From Flavobacteriales bacterium (GTDB lineage: Bacteria > Bacteroidota > Bacteroidia > Flavobacteriales_F > PHOS-HE28), in NCBI GenBank assembly GCA_016715995.1, contig JADJXF010000008.1:62001-126000 (forward strand): a stretch of 64,000 bases of DNA. Reading direction: 5' to 3'. A model generated the notes under the pieces. It searched no databases. It had not been told where the DNA came from and worked only from the letters and a program-made list of their open reading frames with translations. Positions 8,606-16,580 of the stretch are shown here, piece by piece; the stretch's first letter is position 1, and each line of letters opens with the position of its first letter. The position numbers were made by a program, and so were the translations under genes.

Positions 8606-8613
8606 CGAAATTA
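8606..8613 (-). promoter_or_regulatory. -7 element TAATTTCG for hldD
   Basis: Minus-strand TAATTTCG, 30 nt before the hldD ATG. It supports 8575 as the start because the longer reading frame would begin upstream of the promoter. Confidence 0.5.
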
Positions 8614-8637
8614 AAGGCCCGAGCAAAGGCCCCGGGT

Positions 8638-8645
8638 TATTTTCG
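8638..8645 (+). promoter_or_regulatory. -7 element TATTTTCG for FkbM copy 2
   Basis: TATTTTCG ends 11 nt before the ATG at 8657, back to back with the hldD element 25 bp away. Confidence 0.5.
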
Positions 8646-8656
8646 GCGCTCCAAGC

Positions 8657-9517
8657 ATGGGACGCATCGGATACCGCTTGAATCGAGTGCTCACCGTGCT
8701 CCGGGCCTTCCACCCGCGCGTGTTCTCCTGGCGCGGCCGCATGGATGACGTGCGCGCGCGCGTCCCACTGGTCACGCTGCAAGTCCTGCCTTACTTCATC
8801 GGGCACGAGCCCTGGATTGATGATTTGCTGCGCCGGACGATGAGGACCTTCCCTGGTGTCTTCGTGGATGTGGGCATGAACATCGGGCAATCGCTGATCA
8901 AGGTGAAGGCCATCGACCCGGAGCAGCCGGTGGTCGGTTTCGAGCCGAACCCCAACTGCTTGATCGCCCTTCGTGACCTGGTCCGCCTGAACCGCTACAT
9001 GGGGGTGCGGGTGGTGCCTGTGGCCCTCGCGGAAACAGATGGCCTTGCGGAACTGGGGCTGGTGACCGGGCCTGCGGATGGCTCCGCGTCGATGATCCCG
9101 AACTTCCGAAAGGATCCGATCGAGCGCTTGGAACGCATCGCTTGCCTGCGCTTCGAAACAGTCGAGCGCTCGATGGCCATTGAGCGCATCGGCGTAGTGA
9201 AGATCGATGTGGAGGGCGCGGAATCCATGGTGCTAGCCGGGATGGAACAGCGCCTGGCCCGCGATAGGCCTGTGGTGGTGGTGGAGATCCTGCCGGTATA
9301 CACGGCTGAAAATGCCGGCCGGCTGGAGCGTCAGCGCGCGATTGAGGAGTTGATGGGGCGCCTTGGTTATACCATCCTTCGGTTGGACCGGAGCGATCCC
9401 AAGCGGATGATTCTCGTACCCATCCCTGAAATTGGAGTGATACAGGACATGGCGCTTTCGAATTACGTGCTCTGTCCGGCGGAGCGGGTGGGTGCCTTAC
9501 AAGCCGCCTTCGGCTGA
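8657..9517 (+). CDS. FkbM family methyltransferase (copy 2)
   Basis: A 286-residue SAM-dependent methyltransferase, paralogous to the gene at 6714. Motif I is 'FVDVGMNIGQSLIKV'; 'VVGFEPNPNC', 'VALAETDGLAELG', 'IGVVKIDVEGAESMVL' and 'DRPVVVVEILP' align one to one with copy 1. The two copies flank the oppositely oriented hldD gene. The substrate is unknown; a cell-surface sugar is the likeliest guess from context. Its own -7 element suggests independent transcription. Confidence 0.88.
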   Translation: MGRIGYRLNRVLTVLRAFHPRVFSWRGRMDDVRARVPLVTLQVLPYFIGHEPWIDDLLRRTMRTFPGVFVDVGMNIGQSLIKVKAIDPEQPVVGFEPNPNCLIALRDLVRLNRYMGVRVVPVALAETDGLAELGLVTGPADGSASMIPNFRKDPIERLERIACLRFETVERSMAIERIGVVKIDVEGAESMVLAGMEQRLARDRPVVVVEILPVYTAENAGRLERQRAIEELMGRLGYTILRLDRSDPKRMILVPIPEIGVIQDMALSNYVLCPAERVGALQAAFG

Positions 9518-9534
9518 GGCGGTTGGGGGCCTCA

Positions 9535-9542
9535 TATCTTCG
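9535..9542 (+). promoter_or_regulatory. -7 element TATCTTCG for the PTPS-folE operon
   Basis: TATCTTCG ends 23 nt before the ATG at 9566; it would drive the overlapping PTPS and folE genes. Confidence 0.55.
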
Positions 9543-9565
9543 CGGCCTCCGCGAGCAACGCCCGC

Positions 9566-9985
9566 ATGCCCATCGTCCACATCAGCCGCCGCGAACGGTT
9601 CAGCGCATCGCACCGACTCTCACGACCGGATTGGACCCAGGAGAGGAACCTGCAGGTCTTCGGTAAGTGCAGCAATCCCAATGGCCATGGGCACAACTAC
9701 GAGCTTTGGGTGACCGTGAAGGGCGCGCAGGACCCCGAGACCAGCTTCGTCACCGACCTGAGCGCACTGAGCCGCATCATCAAGGAACATGTAATCGACC
9801 ATGTCGACCACAAGAACATCGACCTCGATGTTTCCTTCATGAAGGGTCGTTACAGCAGCACGGAGAATCTCGCCATCGCCGTCTGGGAGCAGCTTGAAGA
9901 ACCGGTGAAGGCCTTGGGCTGCGCGCTGCACTGCGTGAAGGTGCAGGAGACAGAGAACAACTACGTGGAGTACCATGGCGCGTAA
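9566..9985 (+). CDS. 6-pyruvoyl-tetrahydropterin synthase, BH4-type
   Basis: A 139-residue T-fold enzyme expected to convert 7,8-dihydroneopterin triphosphate to 6-pyruvoyl-tetrahydropterin. Zinc ligands are His16 ('FSASHRL') and His41/His43, and the catalytic Cys35 lies in 'FGKCSNPNGHGHNY'. 'TENLAIAVWEQL' and 'QETENNYVEY' complete the active site. The 'CxNPNGHGHNY' loop and the 'SRRxxFSASHRL' opening match animal PTPS closely and differ from typical QueD enzymes of queuosine synthesis. It overlaps folE by 11 bases, so both enzymes are made from one mRNA and act in sequence: GTP to dihydroneopterin triphosphate to 6-pyruvoyl-tetrahydropterin. No sepiapterin reductase is visible in the window. 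Confidence 0.87.
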   Translation: MPIVHISRRERFSASHRLSRPDWTQERNLQVFGKCSNPNGHGHNYELWVTVKGAQDPETSFVTDLSALSRIIKEHVIDHVDHKNIDLDVSFMKGRYSSTENLAIAVWEQLEEPVKALGCALHCVKVQETENNYVEYHGA

Positions 9986-10637
9986 ACCCACCTCGAAGCG
10001 GCAGACCGCGCCGGATGGCGAACATGAGCCCACCGGCGAAGGCTACGAGCGCATCGACCAGTATGATGCGCGGACCGTGGCCCGCATCGGGGCCCACTAC
10101 GGCGACATCCTGAAAGCCGTTGGTGAGGACCCGAAGCGTGAAGGCTTGCAGAAGACCCCGGAGCGCGTGGCCAAGGCATTGCAATACCTCACGCATGGGT
10201 ACGACCTCGACCCTGCGGCGATCCTGCGCAGCGCCATGTTCAAGGAGAACTACAGCCAGATGGTGCTGGTGAAGGACATCGAGGTGTACAGCCTGTGCGA
10301 GCACCATATGCTTCCCTTCTTCGGCAAGGCGCACATCGCCTACATCCCCAATGGCCGTATCACCGGGCTAAGCAAGATTCCCCGGGTGGTGGATGCCTTC
10401 GCGCGCCGCTTGCAGGTGCAGGAACGCCTCACCGACCAGATTCGCGATTGCATCCATGACACCTTGAAGCCCTTGGGCGTCGCGGTTGTCATCGAAGCCG
10501 CCCACCTTTGCATGCAGATGCGCGGCATTCAGAAGCAGAACTCGGTCACCACCACAAGCGCCTTCACCGGCATCTTCCTTGATGACCCCCGCACGCGCGA
10601 GGAGTTCATCAAGCTCATCAGCGCCAAATTGCACTAA
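9975..10637 (+). CDS. folE: GTP cyclohydrolase I
   Basis: A 220-residue T-fold enzyme making 7,8-dihydroneopterin triphosphate from GTP, the first step of folate and biopterin synthesis. 'VYSLCEHHMLPFFG' carries the zinc-binding Cys and the HH pair. 'GLSKIPRVVDAFARRLQVQERLT' is the family core (cited here in two overlapping pieces: GLSKIPRVVDAF and RRLQVQERLT), and 'AHLCMQMRGI' supplies the second zinc-binding Cys. The first 35 residues are a charged, poorly conserved extension. It begins 11 bases before the PTPS stop, so the two are probably translationally coupled. Confidence 0.96.
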   Translation: MARKPTSKRQTAPDGEHEPTGEGYERIDQYDARTVARIGAHYGDILKAVGEDPKREGLQKTPERVAKALQYLTHGYDLDPAAILRSAMFKENYSQMVLVKDIEVYSLCEHHMLPFFGKAHIAYIPNGRITGLSKIPRVVDAFARRLQVQERLTDQIRDCIHDTLKPLGVAVVIEAAHLCMQMRGIQKQNSVTTTSAFTGIFLDDPRTREEFIKLISAKLH

Positions 10638-10642
10638 CAACC

Positions 10643-11392
10643 ATGGAACAGCAGAACGAATTCCCTACCACTGGCGGCCAGGTGATTTACGGGCCTGAGA
10701 CCGGCTCCAGCGTCCGAACCTTCCTCTCGAGCGTGTTCACCTACATGGCCACGGCGCTCGTCATCAGCGGGGCGATGGCGTGGCTCTTCGCCAGCACGCC
10801 CGAGCTGCTCGCCTACCTGTACAACACCAACGCGGAGGGCATGGTCACCGGCCGTAGCATACTGGGCTGGGTGGTGATGCTGGCCCCCTTGGGCCTGGTC
10901 TTCCTCATGGGCGGCATGGTGGAGAAACTTAGCGGCTCCGTGCTGCTGCTGGTCTTCCTGGCCTTCGCCACGCTCATGGGCATCAGCCTCTGTTACATCT
11001 TCATCCTATACGCACCGGAAGCCATCATCAAGGTTTTCTTCATGAGCGCGGGCATCTTCGGCATCATGGCCGTGGCGGGTTACACCACCAAGACGGACCT
11101 CACCAAGTTGGGCAGTTTGCTCTTCATCGGCCTCATCGGCATCATCATCGCTTCGGTGATCAATATGTTCCTGGGCAGCTCCACCATGGACTATGTGATC
11201 AGCATCATCGGCGTGGTCATCTTCACCGGCCTCACCGCTTACGACATGCAGAAGCTGAAGCGCTTGGGCGAAGTGGTGGCCACCGGCACGGAAACCGCGC
11301 AGAAAATGGCGCTCATGGGCGCCCTCAGCCTCTATCTCGATTTCATCAACCTCTTCCTGATGCTGCTGCGGCTGTTCGGGCGGCGTGATTAG
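10643..11392 (+). CDS. Bax inhibitor-1/YccA family membrane protein
   Basis: A 249-residue inner-membrane protein with about seven transmembrane segments, starting near residue 25 ('FLSSVFTYMATALVISGAMA'). Family signatures are 'SLCYIFILY', 'MAVAGYTTKTDLTKLGSLLF', 'VIFTGLTAYDMQKLK' and the C-terminal 'ALSLYLDFINLFLMLLRLF', whose acidic residue is typical of the proposed calcium-leak channel family (TMBIM). Function in bacteria is poorly defined. It follows folE by 5 bases and is probably the last gene of that operon; a dispersed repeat lies between it and fabD. Confidence 0.92.
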   Translation: MEQQNEFPTTGGQVIYGPETGSSVRTFLSSVFTYMATALVISGAMAWLFASTPELLAYLYNTNAEGMVTGRSILGWVVMLAPLGLVFLMGGMVEKLSGSVLLLVFLAFATLMGISLCYIFILYAPEAIIKVFFMSAGIFGIMAVAGYTTKTDLTKLGSLLFIGLIGIIIASVINMFLGSSTMDYVISIIGVVIFTGLTAYDMQKLKRLGEVVATGTETAQKMALMGALSLYLDFINLFLMLLRLFGRRD

Positions 11393-11400
11393 TCCGGGTG

Positions 11401-11514
11401 CGGGTTGGGTGTTGAAGGTTGAATCCGGGCAGGTTGAGGGCTGAATGCCCGGCACCTGATCATCAACCTGAGATTCTGCACAACCCTCGACTTACCTTCA
11501 ACCCTCAACCTTCG
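11401..11514. repeat. Dispersed GGTTGAAGGTTGAGGG-type repeat, locus A (upstream of fabD)
   Basis: A left arm at 11401-11442 holds the units GTTGAAGGTTGAA and GGTTGAGGGCTGAA. A right arm at 11481-11514 holds the same units inverted (CAACCCTC, CCTTCAACCCTCAACCTTC). The right arm ends in AACCTTCG, 8 nt before the fabD ATG at 11523. The same units occur at 20609-20650 and inside rsgA at 29981-30130. Confidence 0.75.
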
Positions 11515-11522
11515 CATAGCCA

Positions 11523-12398
11523 ATGACTGCCTACGTCTTCCCCGGTCAAGGCTCGCAGTTCCCTGGCATGGGCAAGGACCTGTACGATGCGAACAGCAAT
11601 GCGCGCATCTGGTTCGAGCATGCCAACGACCTCTTGGGCTTCAACCTCACCGGCGTGATGTTCACGGGAACCGAGGCCGACCTGAAGCAGACCAACGTCA
11701 CGCAACCAGCCATCTTCCTGCACAGCGTGGTGAAGGCCAAGGTGCTGGGCGATGCCTTCCAACCGAGCATGGTCGCTGGCCACTCGCTCGGCGAGTTCAG
11801 CGCATTGGTCGCCGCAGGCGCCATGGAGTTCGCCGATGGGATGAAACTGGTGGCCGCACGCGCCAACGCCATGCAGAAGGCGTGCGAGCTGCAGCCGAGC
11901 ACCATGGCCGCCATCCTAGGCATGGAGGACGCCAAAGTGGAGGAGATCTGCAAGACCATACCGGGCGTGGTGGTGCCCGCCAACTACAACTGCCCCGGCC
12001 AGCTGGTGATCAGCGGCACCATCGATGCGGTGAACGCGGCCTGCGAGGCACTGAAGGCCGCTGGAGCCAAGCGCGCGCTAGTGCTGCCTGTGGGCGGCGC
12101 CTTCCACAGCCCACTCATGGAGCCTGCGCGGCTGGAGTTGGAAGCGGCCATCGCTTACACGCCCATCGTGAACCCGCGCTGCCCAGTGTATCAGAATGTG
12201 GATGCACGTCCGCACACCGACCCCGCGCGCATCAAGGCCAACCTCATCGCGCAGCTCACCGCTCCGGTGCGCTGGACACAGACCATGCAGCACATGCTCA
12301 CCGGTGGCGCCAAGAAGGTGGTGGAGCTTGGCCCCGGCAACGTGCTGCAAGGGCTCTTCAAGAAGGTGAGCAAGGAGGTGGAGACGGTGGCGGGGTAG
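11523..12398 (+). CDS. fabD: Malonyl-CoA:ACP transacylase
   Basis: A 291-residue acyltransferase loading malonate onto acyl carrier protein for fatty-acid synthesis. 'VFPGQGSQFPGMG' is at the start, the nucleophile Ser is in 'GHSLGEFSAL' (about residue 89), and the catalytic His is in 'GGAFHSPLM' (about residue 197). 'VELGPGNVLQGLFKKV' closes the protein. Length is slightly below the usual 300-310. No ordinary -7 element precedes it; instead the inverted arm of a dispersed repeat ends in AACCTTCG 8 nt before the ATG, in the position where a -7 element would be expected. Confidence 0.95.
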   Translation: MTAYVFPGQGSQFPGMGKDLYDANSNARIWFEHANDLLGFNLTGVMFTGTEADLKQTNVTQPAIFLHSVVKAKVLGDAFQPSMVAGHSLGEFSALVAAGAMEFADGMKLVAARANAMQKACELQPSTMAAILGMEDAKVEEICKTIPGVVVPANYNCPGQLVISGTIDAVNAACEALKAAGAKRALVLPVGGAFHSPLMEPARLELEAAIAYTPIVNPRCPVYQNVDARPHTDPARIKANLIAQLTAPVRWTQTMQHMLTGGAKKVVELGPGNVLQGLFKKVSKEVETVAG

Positions 12399-12500
12399 TC
12401 GGCCAGCGGATTAGAACCCAGCATTCAGCACCTCCTCGCTCGCGACCAGAGAACAGTTCTGTCCCGGTGCCATGGCCCATCGCTTTGATCCAAGCAGCAA

Positions 12501-12508
12501 TACATTCG
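12501..12508 (+). promoter_or_regulatory. -7 element TACATTCG for the T9SS protein gene
   Basis: TACATTCG ends 25 nt before the ATG at 12534. Confidence 0.5.
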
Positions 12509-12533
12509 GGTATTCCGTCTGCTGCTTGTGACC

Positions 12534-13469
12534 ATGGTCTTGCGCCCGTTGATCTTCTCCTTCGTTGTTGCTCCAGCACTAGCGGTGGCCCAGCAACCCT
12601 TTCCCACCTATACGGACAACGGCACCTGGAGTGTTCTTCAGTGCATCACCGGTAGCGGCACCACCTGCATAACAACGACCCAGACCTATGCAGAAGCGAA
12701 CACCTTTTGCGGCCATACTTGGTCGACCTACACGTGGCCGACCTTCGGCAGCCCGAACGTCGCCCATCTCCGGAACGACGGGCTGCGCACACTGCTTCGG
12801 CGCAGCATGGATTGCCTTGACAAGGAGTACGTGATCTATGATTTCTCCATGGAGGTTGGCGACTCGGTGTACGCCGCACTGAACATGGACCTGCCCGGTC
12901 AGGACACCGCCTTGTTCGTTCTGCAGGCAATCGATACCGTGGAGATCCTAGGAGTGGACCGACGCCGGTTCTCGCTGTTGTTCAATCTCTGCAACCAGGA
13001 CATGGTGAGCACACCGATGGAATGGATCGAAGGGATCGGCTCAACCATGCATCCATTCTATTCCGTGGACTGCCTCTGTTACCTCTGCCAGCAGTCGTTC
13101 ACCCTGCTGTGCTACGATAGTTCAGGGGTGCAGCTCTATGTCAATCCGGTGTTCAACACCTGTGACACACTCCTAACGACGATCCATGAGGCCGAAACCG
13201 TGCCCACAAGCGGGCTCCAGGTCATCTACGATGCGGCTGCGGGAACGCTTCGTGTATTGCGCGCTTGGAACGGCAGGGATGAAATGGCTTCGCGGCATTC
13301 GCTCATGCTCATCACCGCCGACGGCCGGACCGCGGTACACCACGATCTAGAGGGAGCCGCAATCCATGGAGCACTCATGGACGTGTCGCGCGTCGCACCT
13401 GGCGCATACGTTGTGGTCCTCACCGACGGTCGCACACGGCTCGCAGGCCACCGCGTGGTGATCGAATGA
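12534..13469 (+). CDS. Secreted protein with T9SS type A sorting domain
   Basis: A 311-residue secreted protein of unknown function. Residues 1-20 form a signal peptide ending 'PALAVAQQ'. The mature part is rich in Thr and Cys in its first half ('GSGTTCITTTQTYAEANTFCG') and has a Cys-rich patch near the middle ('VDCLCYLCQQSFTLLCYD'), then 'FNTCDTLL'. The last 75 residues form a T9SS sorting domain, with 'GLQVIYDAAAGTLRVL', 'ADGRTAVH' and the closing 'PGAYVVVLTDGRTRLAGHRVVIE' (quoted as PGAYVVVLTDG and RTRLAGHRVVIE). It should be exported by Sec and then across the outer membrane by T9SS. ATG 12534 is preferred to GTG 12528 two codons upstream. No enzymatic domain is recognisable. Confidence 0.78.
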   Translation: MVLRPLIFSFVVAPALAVAQQPFPTYTDNGTWSVLQCITGSGTTCITTTQTYAEANTFCGHTWSTYTWPTFGSPNVAHLRNDGLRTLLRRSMDCLDKEYVIYDFSMEVGDSVYAALNMDLPGQDTALFVLQAIDTVEILGVDRRRFSLLFNLCNQDMVSTPMEWIEGIGSTMHPFYSVDCLCYLCQQSFTLLCYDSSGVQLYVNPVFNTCDTLLTTIHEAETVPTSGLQVIYDAAAGTLRVLRAWNGRDEMASRHSLMLITADGRTAVHHDLEGAAIHGALMDVSRVAPGAYVVVLTDGRTRLAGHRVVIE

Positions 13470-13471
13470 TT

Positions 13472-14221
13472 CTATAGGGCTTGGTTGATGAGCTTCCCGC
13501 TCGCCATCAACTTATGCAGGTAGGGCCGCGTGAGCGTGTTCCTGATCGCCTCTATGTGGTTCATGTTGTGGCAGTCGCTGCCCAGCAGCTCGTAGGCCCC
13601 GGCGTCGATCAGGCGCTCGGCGATCTCCCTGGCCTTAGGACCGTATGCGCCGGAGAGCGCAACGAGGTTGAGCTGGAAGAGCACGCCGCGCTCCTTCAGC
13701 CGTTCGTACTTGCTGAAGTCGTGGTGCCAGTAGCCGTAGCGCTCCGGATGCGCCAGCACCGGACGGTAACCCTGTGTCTGCATCTGGAACACGACGGAGA
13801 GCAGCATCTGCGGCTCGCTGATGAAAGGCAGCTCGAAGAGCAGCAGCCTGTCGCCGAAGGTGAGCACGCTCTGCTCGGCGACTTTCTTCTCCAACTCGTG
13901 GTCGAGGTAATACTCGGCGGCGGCATCCACCTCCAGCTCCAGCCCCTGGTTCCGGATCTCCGCCCGCAGCTTCTCCAGTCCACCGAGGATGATCTCGGGC
14001 GAGTTCCGGTATCCATCGGCCATGCTGTGCGGCGTGGTGATCACCTTGCGGTAGCCGAGCTCGTGCATGGCGCGCAGCAGCTCCATGCTCTGCTCCAGGT
14101 TCTGCGATCCGTCGTCGATGCCGGGGATGAAGTGGGAATGCACGTCGCAGCGCAGCACGCTCAGGTCGGCCGGACCCATGGCGGCGTCTCTTTTCCCGAA
14201 GAGGCTGTTGAAGATGCCCAT
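13472..14221 (-). CDS. CpsB/YwqE-type PHP-domain tyrosine-protein phosphatase
   Basis: A 249-residue metal-dependent phosphatase of the PHP superfamily. The metal site opens with 'LRCDVHSHFIPGIDDGSQ' (about residue 24), continues with 'VITTPHSM' and 'VLAHPERYGYWHHD', and ends with 'LLGSDCHNMNH'. Relatives (CpsB, YwqE) dephosphorylate tyrosine kinases that control capsule and exopolysaccharide polymerisation. It is the last gene of the minus-strand nucleotide-sugar cluster, 2 bases after rfbB, so a role in controlling surface polysaccharide export is reasonable. No tyrosine autokinase gene is visible in the window. Confidence 0.87.
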   Translation of the reverse strand: MGIFNSLFGKRDAAMGPADLSVLRCDVHSHFIPGIDDGSQNLEQSMELLRAMHELGYRKVITTPHSMADGYRNSPEIILGGLEKLRAEIRNQGLELEVDAAAEYYLDHELEKKVAEQSVLTFGDRLLLFELPFISEPQMLLSVVFQMQTQGYRPVLAHPERYGYWHHDFSKYERLKERGVLFQLNLVALSGAYGPKAREIAERLIDAGAYELLGSDCHNMNHIEAIRNTLTRPYLHKLMASGKLINQAL

Positions 14222-14223
14222 CG

Positions 14224-15285
14224 CTACCGTTGGGCGTAGTGCTCGTTATAGTACTGCTGGTAAGTCCCGCTGGTGACGTGATCCAGCCACTCGGTGTTGG
14301 CGAGGTACCAATCCACCGTGCGCTCCAAGCCTTCCTCGAATCTGATGCTCGGCTTCCAGCCCAGTTCGCGTTCGATCTTGCCCGCGTCGATGGCATAGCG
14401 CAGGTCGTGGCCAGCGCGGTCGGTGACGTAGGTGATCAGCTTGGCACTCTCCCCTTCCGCCCGGCCCAGCTTGCGGTCCATGATGGAGCAAAGCAGATGC
14501 ACCAAGTCGATGTTCTTCCACTCGTTATGCCCGCCGATGTTGTAGGTCTCGCCATTCACGCCGTTGTGGAAGATGGTATCGATGGCGGCAGCATGATCCT
14601 CCACCCACAGCCAATCGCGCACGTTCTCTCCCTTGCCGTACACCGGCAGCGGCTTGTTGTTGCGGATGTTGTTGATCATGAGCGGGATCAACTTCTCGGG
14701 GAAGTGGTGGCTGCCGTAATTGTTACTGCAATTGCTCACCACGAAGGGCAGCTTGTAGGTGTTGCCGTAAGCGCGCACGAAATGGTCGCTGCTGGCCTTG
14801 CTGGCGCTGTATGGGCTCTGCGGGTCGTAGGGCGTGGTCTCCAGGAAGAGGCTGTCGTCATGGAGTGAGCCGTACACCTCGTCGGTGCTCACATGGTAGA
14901 AGCGCTTGCCCTCCATCGCTCCTTTCCACGCCTCCTTCGCCACGTTCAACAGTGTGACCGTTCCGAAGACGTTGGTGCGCACGAAGGCCAGCGGATCGGT
15001 GATGCTGCGGTCCACGTGGCTCTCGGCAGCGAGGTGGATCACACCGTCGATGGCGAATTCCTTGAACACGTTGGCCACGGCTTCACCGTCGCAGATGTCG
15101 GCCTTCACGAACCCGTAGTTCGGGGCGTTCTCGATGTCGCGCAGGTTCTCGAGGTTGCCCGCATAAGTCAACGCATCAAGGTTGATGATGCGGTAGTCCG
15201 GGTACTTGGTGACGAAGCGGCGCACCACATGGCTGCCGATGAAGCCAGCGCCGCCAGTGATGAGGATGTTGCGCTTGCTGGTCAC
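14224..15285 (-). CDS. rfbB: dTDP-glucose 4,6-dehydratase
   Basis: A 353-residue extended short-chain dehydrogenase converting dTDP-glucose to dTDP-4-keto-6-deoxyglucose, the branch point to rhamnose and other deoxysugars. The NAD motif is 'ITGGAGFIGSHVVRRF'; 'VSTDEVYGSL' holds the catalytic Thr-Asp-Glu triad characteristic of RmlB; YxxxK is in 'YSASKASSDHFVRAYG'. 'NCSNNYGSHHFPEKLIP' is another RmlB signature. It overlaps the upstream dehydrogenase gene by 4 bases. RmlA, RmlC and RmlD are not in the window. Confidence 0.95.
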   Translation of the reverse strand: MTSKRNILITGGAGFIGSHVVRRFVTKYPDYRIINLDALTYAGNLENLRDIENAPNYGFVKADICDGEAVANVFKEFAIDGVIHLAAESHVDRSITDPLAFVRTNVFGTVTLLNVAKEAWKGAMEGKRFYHVSTDEVYGSLHDDSLFLETTPYDPQSPYSASKASSDHFVRAYGNTYKLPFVVSNCSNNYGSHHFPEKLIPLMINNIRNNKPLPVYGKGENVRDWLWVEDHAAAIDTIFHNGVNGETYNIGGHNEWKNIDLVHLLCSIMDRKLGRAEGESAKLITYVTDRAGHDLRYAIDAGKIERELGWKPSIRFEEGLERTVDWYLANTEWLDHVTSGTYQQYYNEHYAQR

Positions 15286-16580
15286 AGGCTCCAGTAGTGC
15301 AGGCTTTTAATCTTCTTCCGGAACACGCCCTTCAGGTCCACCAGCACGCCCTTGGGATTCAGCATGCTCTTGAACCAGGCTTCGTCATGGCCGATGTACT
15401 CGGCATGGTTCACCGCCACGATGATCGCATCGTACGGACCCCTGGCCTCCGGCGCCAGGTCGTAGCCGTATTCATGCATCACTTCGGCGGGGTCCGCATG
15501 GGGGTCGGTCACATCCACCTGACAGCTGAAGCTCTTCAGCTCGTTCACAACGTCCGCCACCTTGCTGTTGCGGATATCGGTGACGTTCTCCTTGAAGGTG
15601 GCGCCCATCACCAGCACACGGGCATCGCCGGGGTTGATGCCACTGGCGATGATCTTCTTCACCGTTTGCTTGGCCACATAGCCGCCCATGCTGTCGTTCA
15701 CGAACCTGCCGGCATCGATGATCTGCGCGTGATAGCCGAGTTCCTTGGCCTTGTACACGAGGTAGTAGGGGTCCACGCCGATGCAGTGGCCACCCACGAG
15801 GCCCGGCTGGAACTTGAGGAAGTTCCACTTGGTGCCTGCCGCTTCGAGCACATCGTAGGTGTTGATGCCCATGCGGTTGAAGATGATCGAGAGCTCATTG
15901 ATCAAGGCGATGTTCACGTCGCGCTGCGTGTTCTCGATGATCTTGGCGGCCTCGGCCACCTTGATGCTGGCGGCGCGATGCACACCGGCGCTCACCACAA
16001 GCTCGTACACCCTGGCAACGACCTCGGCGCTCTCCGCATCGCACCCGCTCGTCACCTTGGTGATGCTCTCCAGCGTGTGCTCCTTGTCGCCAGGGTTGAT
16101 GCGCTCCGGTGAATAACCCACCTTGAAGTCTTCCACGAACTTCAGGTTGCTCAGCCGCTCCAGCAACGGCACGCAATCCTCCTCGGTGCAGCCGGGATAG
16201 ACGGTGCTCTCATACACCACATAGTCGTTCTTCTTCAGCACCTGCCCCACGGTGCGCGTGGCGCCCAGCAAGGGGCCCAGGTCCGGGATGTTCTGGTTAT
16301 CGATGGGCGTGGGCACCGCCACTATGAAGAACTCGACCTCCTTCAGGTCGTTGAGGTCTGCGGTGAAATGGATATCGCAGCCCTCGAACTCGGAAGCACC
16401 CAACTCGTTGCTGGGATCCTCGCTGCGGCGCATCATGTCCACGCGCTTCTGATTGATGTCGAAGCCCACCACCTTGATCTTGCGGGCGAAGGCCAACGCG
16501 ATGGGCAGGCCCACATAGCCCAGACCTATCACGGCCAGCTTCGCTTCCTTCTTCAGCAGTCGGTCATACAGGTTGCTCAT
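15282..16580 (-). CDS. UDP-N-acetyl-hexosamine 6-dehydrogenase (TviB/WbpO type)
   Basis: A 432-residue nucleotide-sugar dehydrogenase. The N-terminal Rossmann motif is 'AVIGLGYVGLPIALAFA'. 'YESTVYPGCTEEDCVPLLE' and 'GYSPERINPGDKEH' are typical of the TviB/WbpO branch, which oxidises UDP-GlcNAc or UDP-GalNAc to the uronic acid rather than UDP-glucose. The catalytic Cys is in 'GGHCIGVDPYYL'. The start at 16580 overlaps the upstream oxidoreductase gene by 17 bases; a start at 16604 is also open. With the WbpB-, WbpD- and WbpE-like genes nearby it can supply the first step of a diacetamido uronic acid pathway. Confidence 0.9.
   Translation of the reverse strand: MSNLYDRLLKKEAKLAVIGLGYVGLPIALAFARKIKVVGFDINQKRVDMMRRSEDPSNELGASEFEGCDIHFTADLNDLKEVEFFIVAVPTPIDNQNIPDLGPLLGATRTVGQVLKKNDYVVYESTVYPGCTEEDCVPLLERLSNLKFVEDFKVGYSPERINPGDKEHTLESITKVTSGCDAESAEVVARVYELVVSAGVHRAASIKVAEAAKIIENTQRDVNIALINELSIIFNRMGINTYDVLEAAGTKWNFLKFQPGLVGGHCIGVDPYYLVYKAKELGYHAQIIDAGRFVNDSMGGYVAKQTVKKIIASGINPGDARVLVMGATFKENVTDIRNSKVADVVNELKSFSCQVDVTDPHADPAEVMHEYGYDLAPEARGPYDAIIVAVNHAEYIGHDEAWFKSMLNPKGVLVDLKGVFRKKIKSLHYWSL

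Noticed and set aside
8576..8890. N-terminal extension of hldD by 105 residues
   Set aside because: The extension is antisense to the FkbM gene, has no family similarity and would start upstream of the TAATTTCG element; the Rossmann motif starts right after the ATG at 8575.
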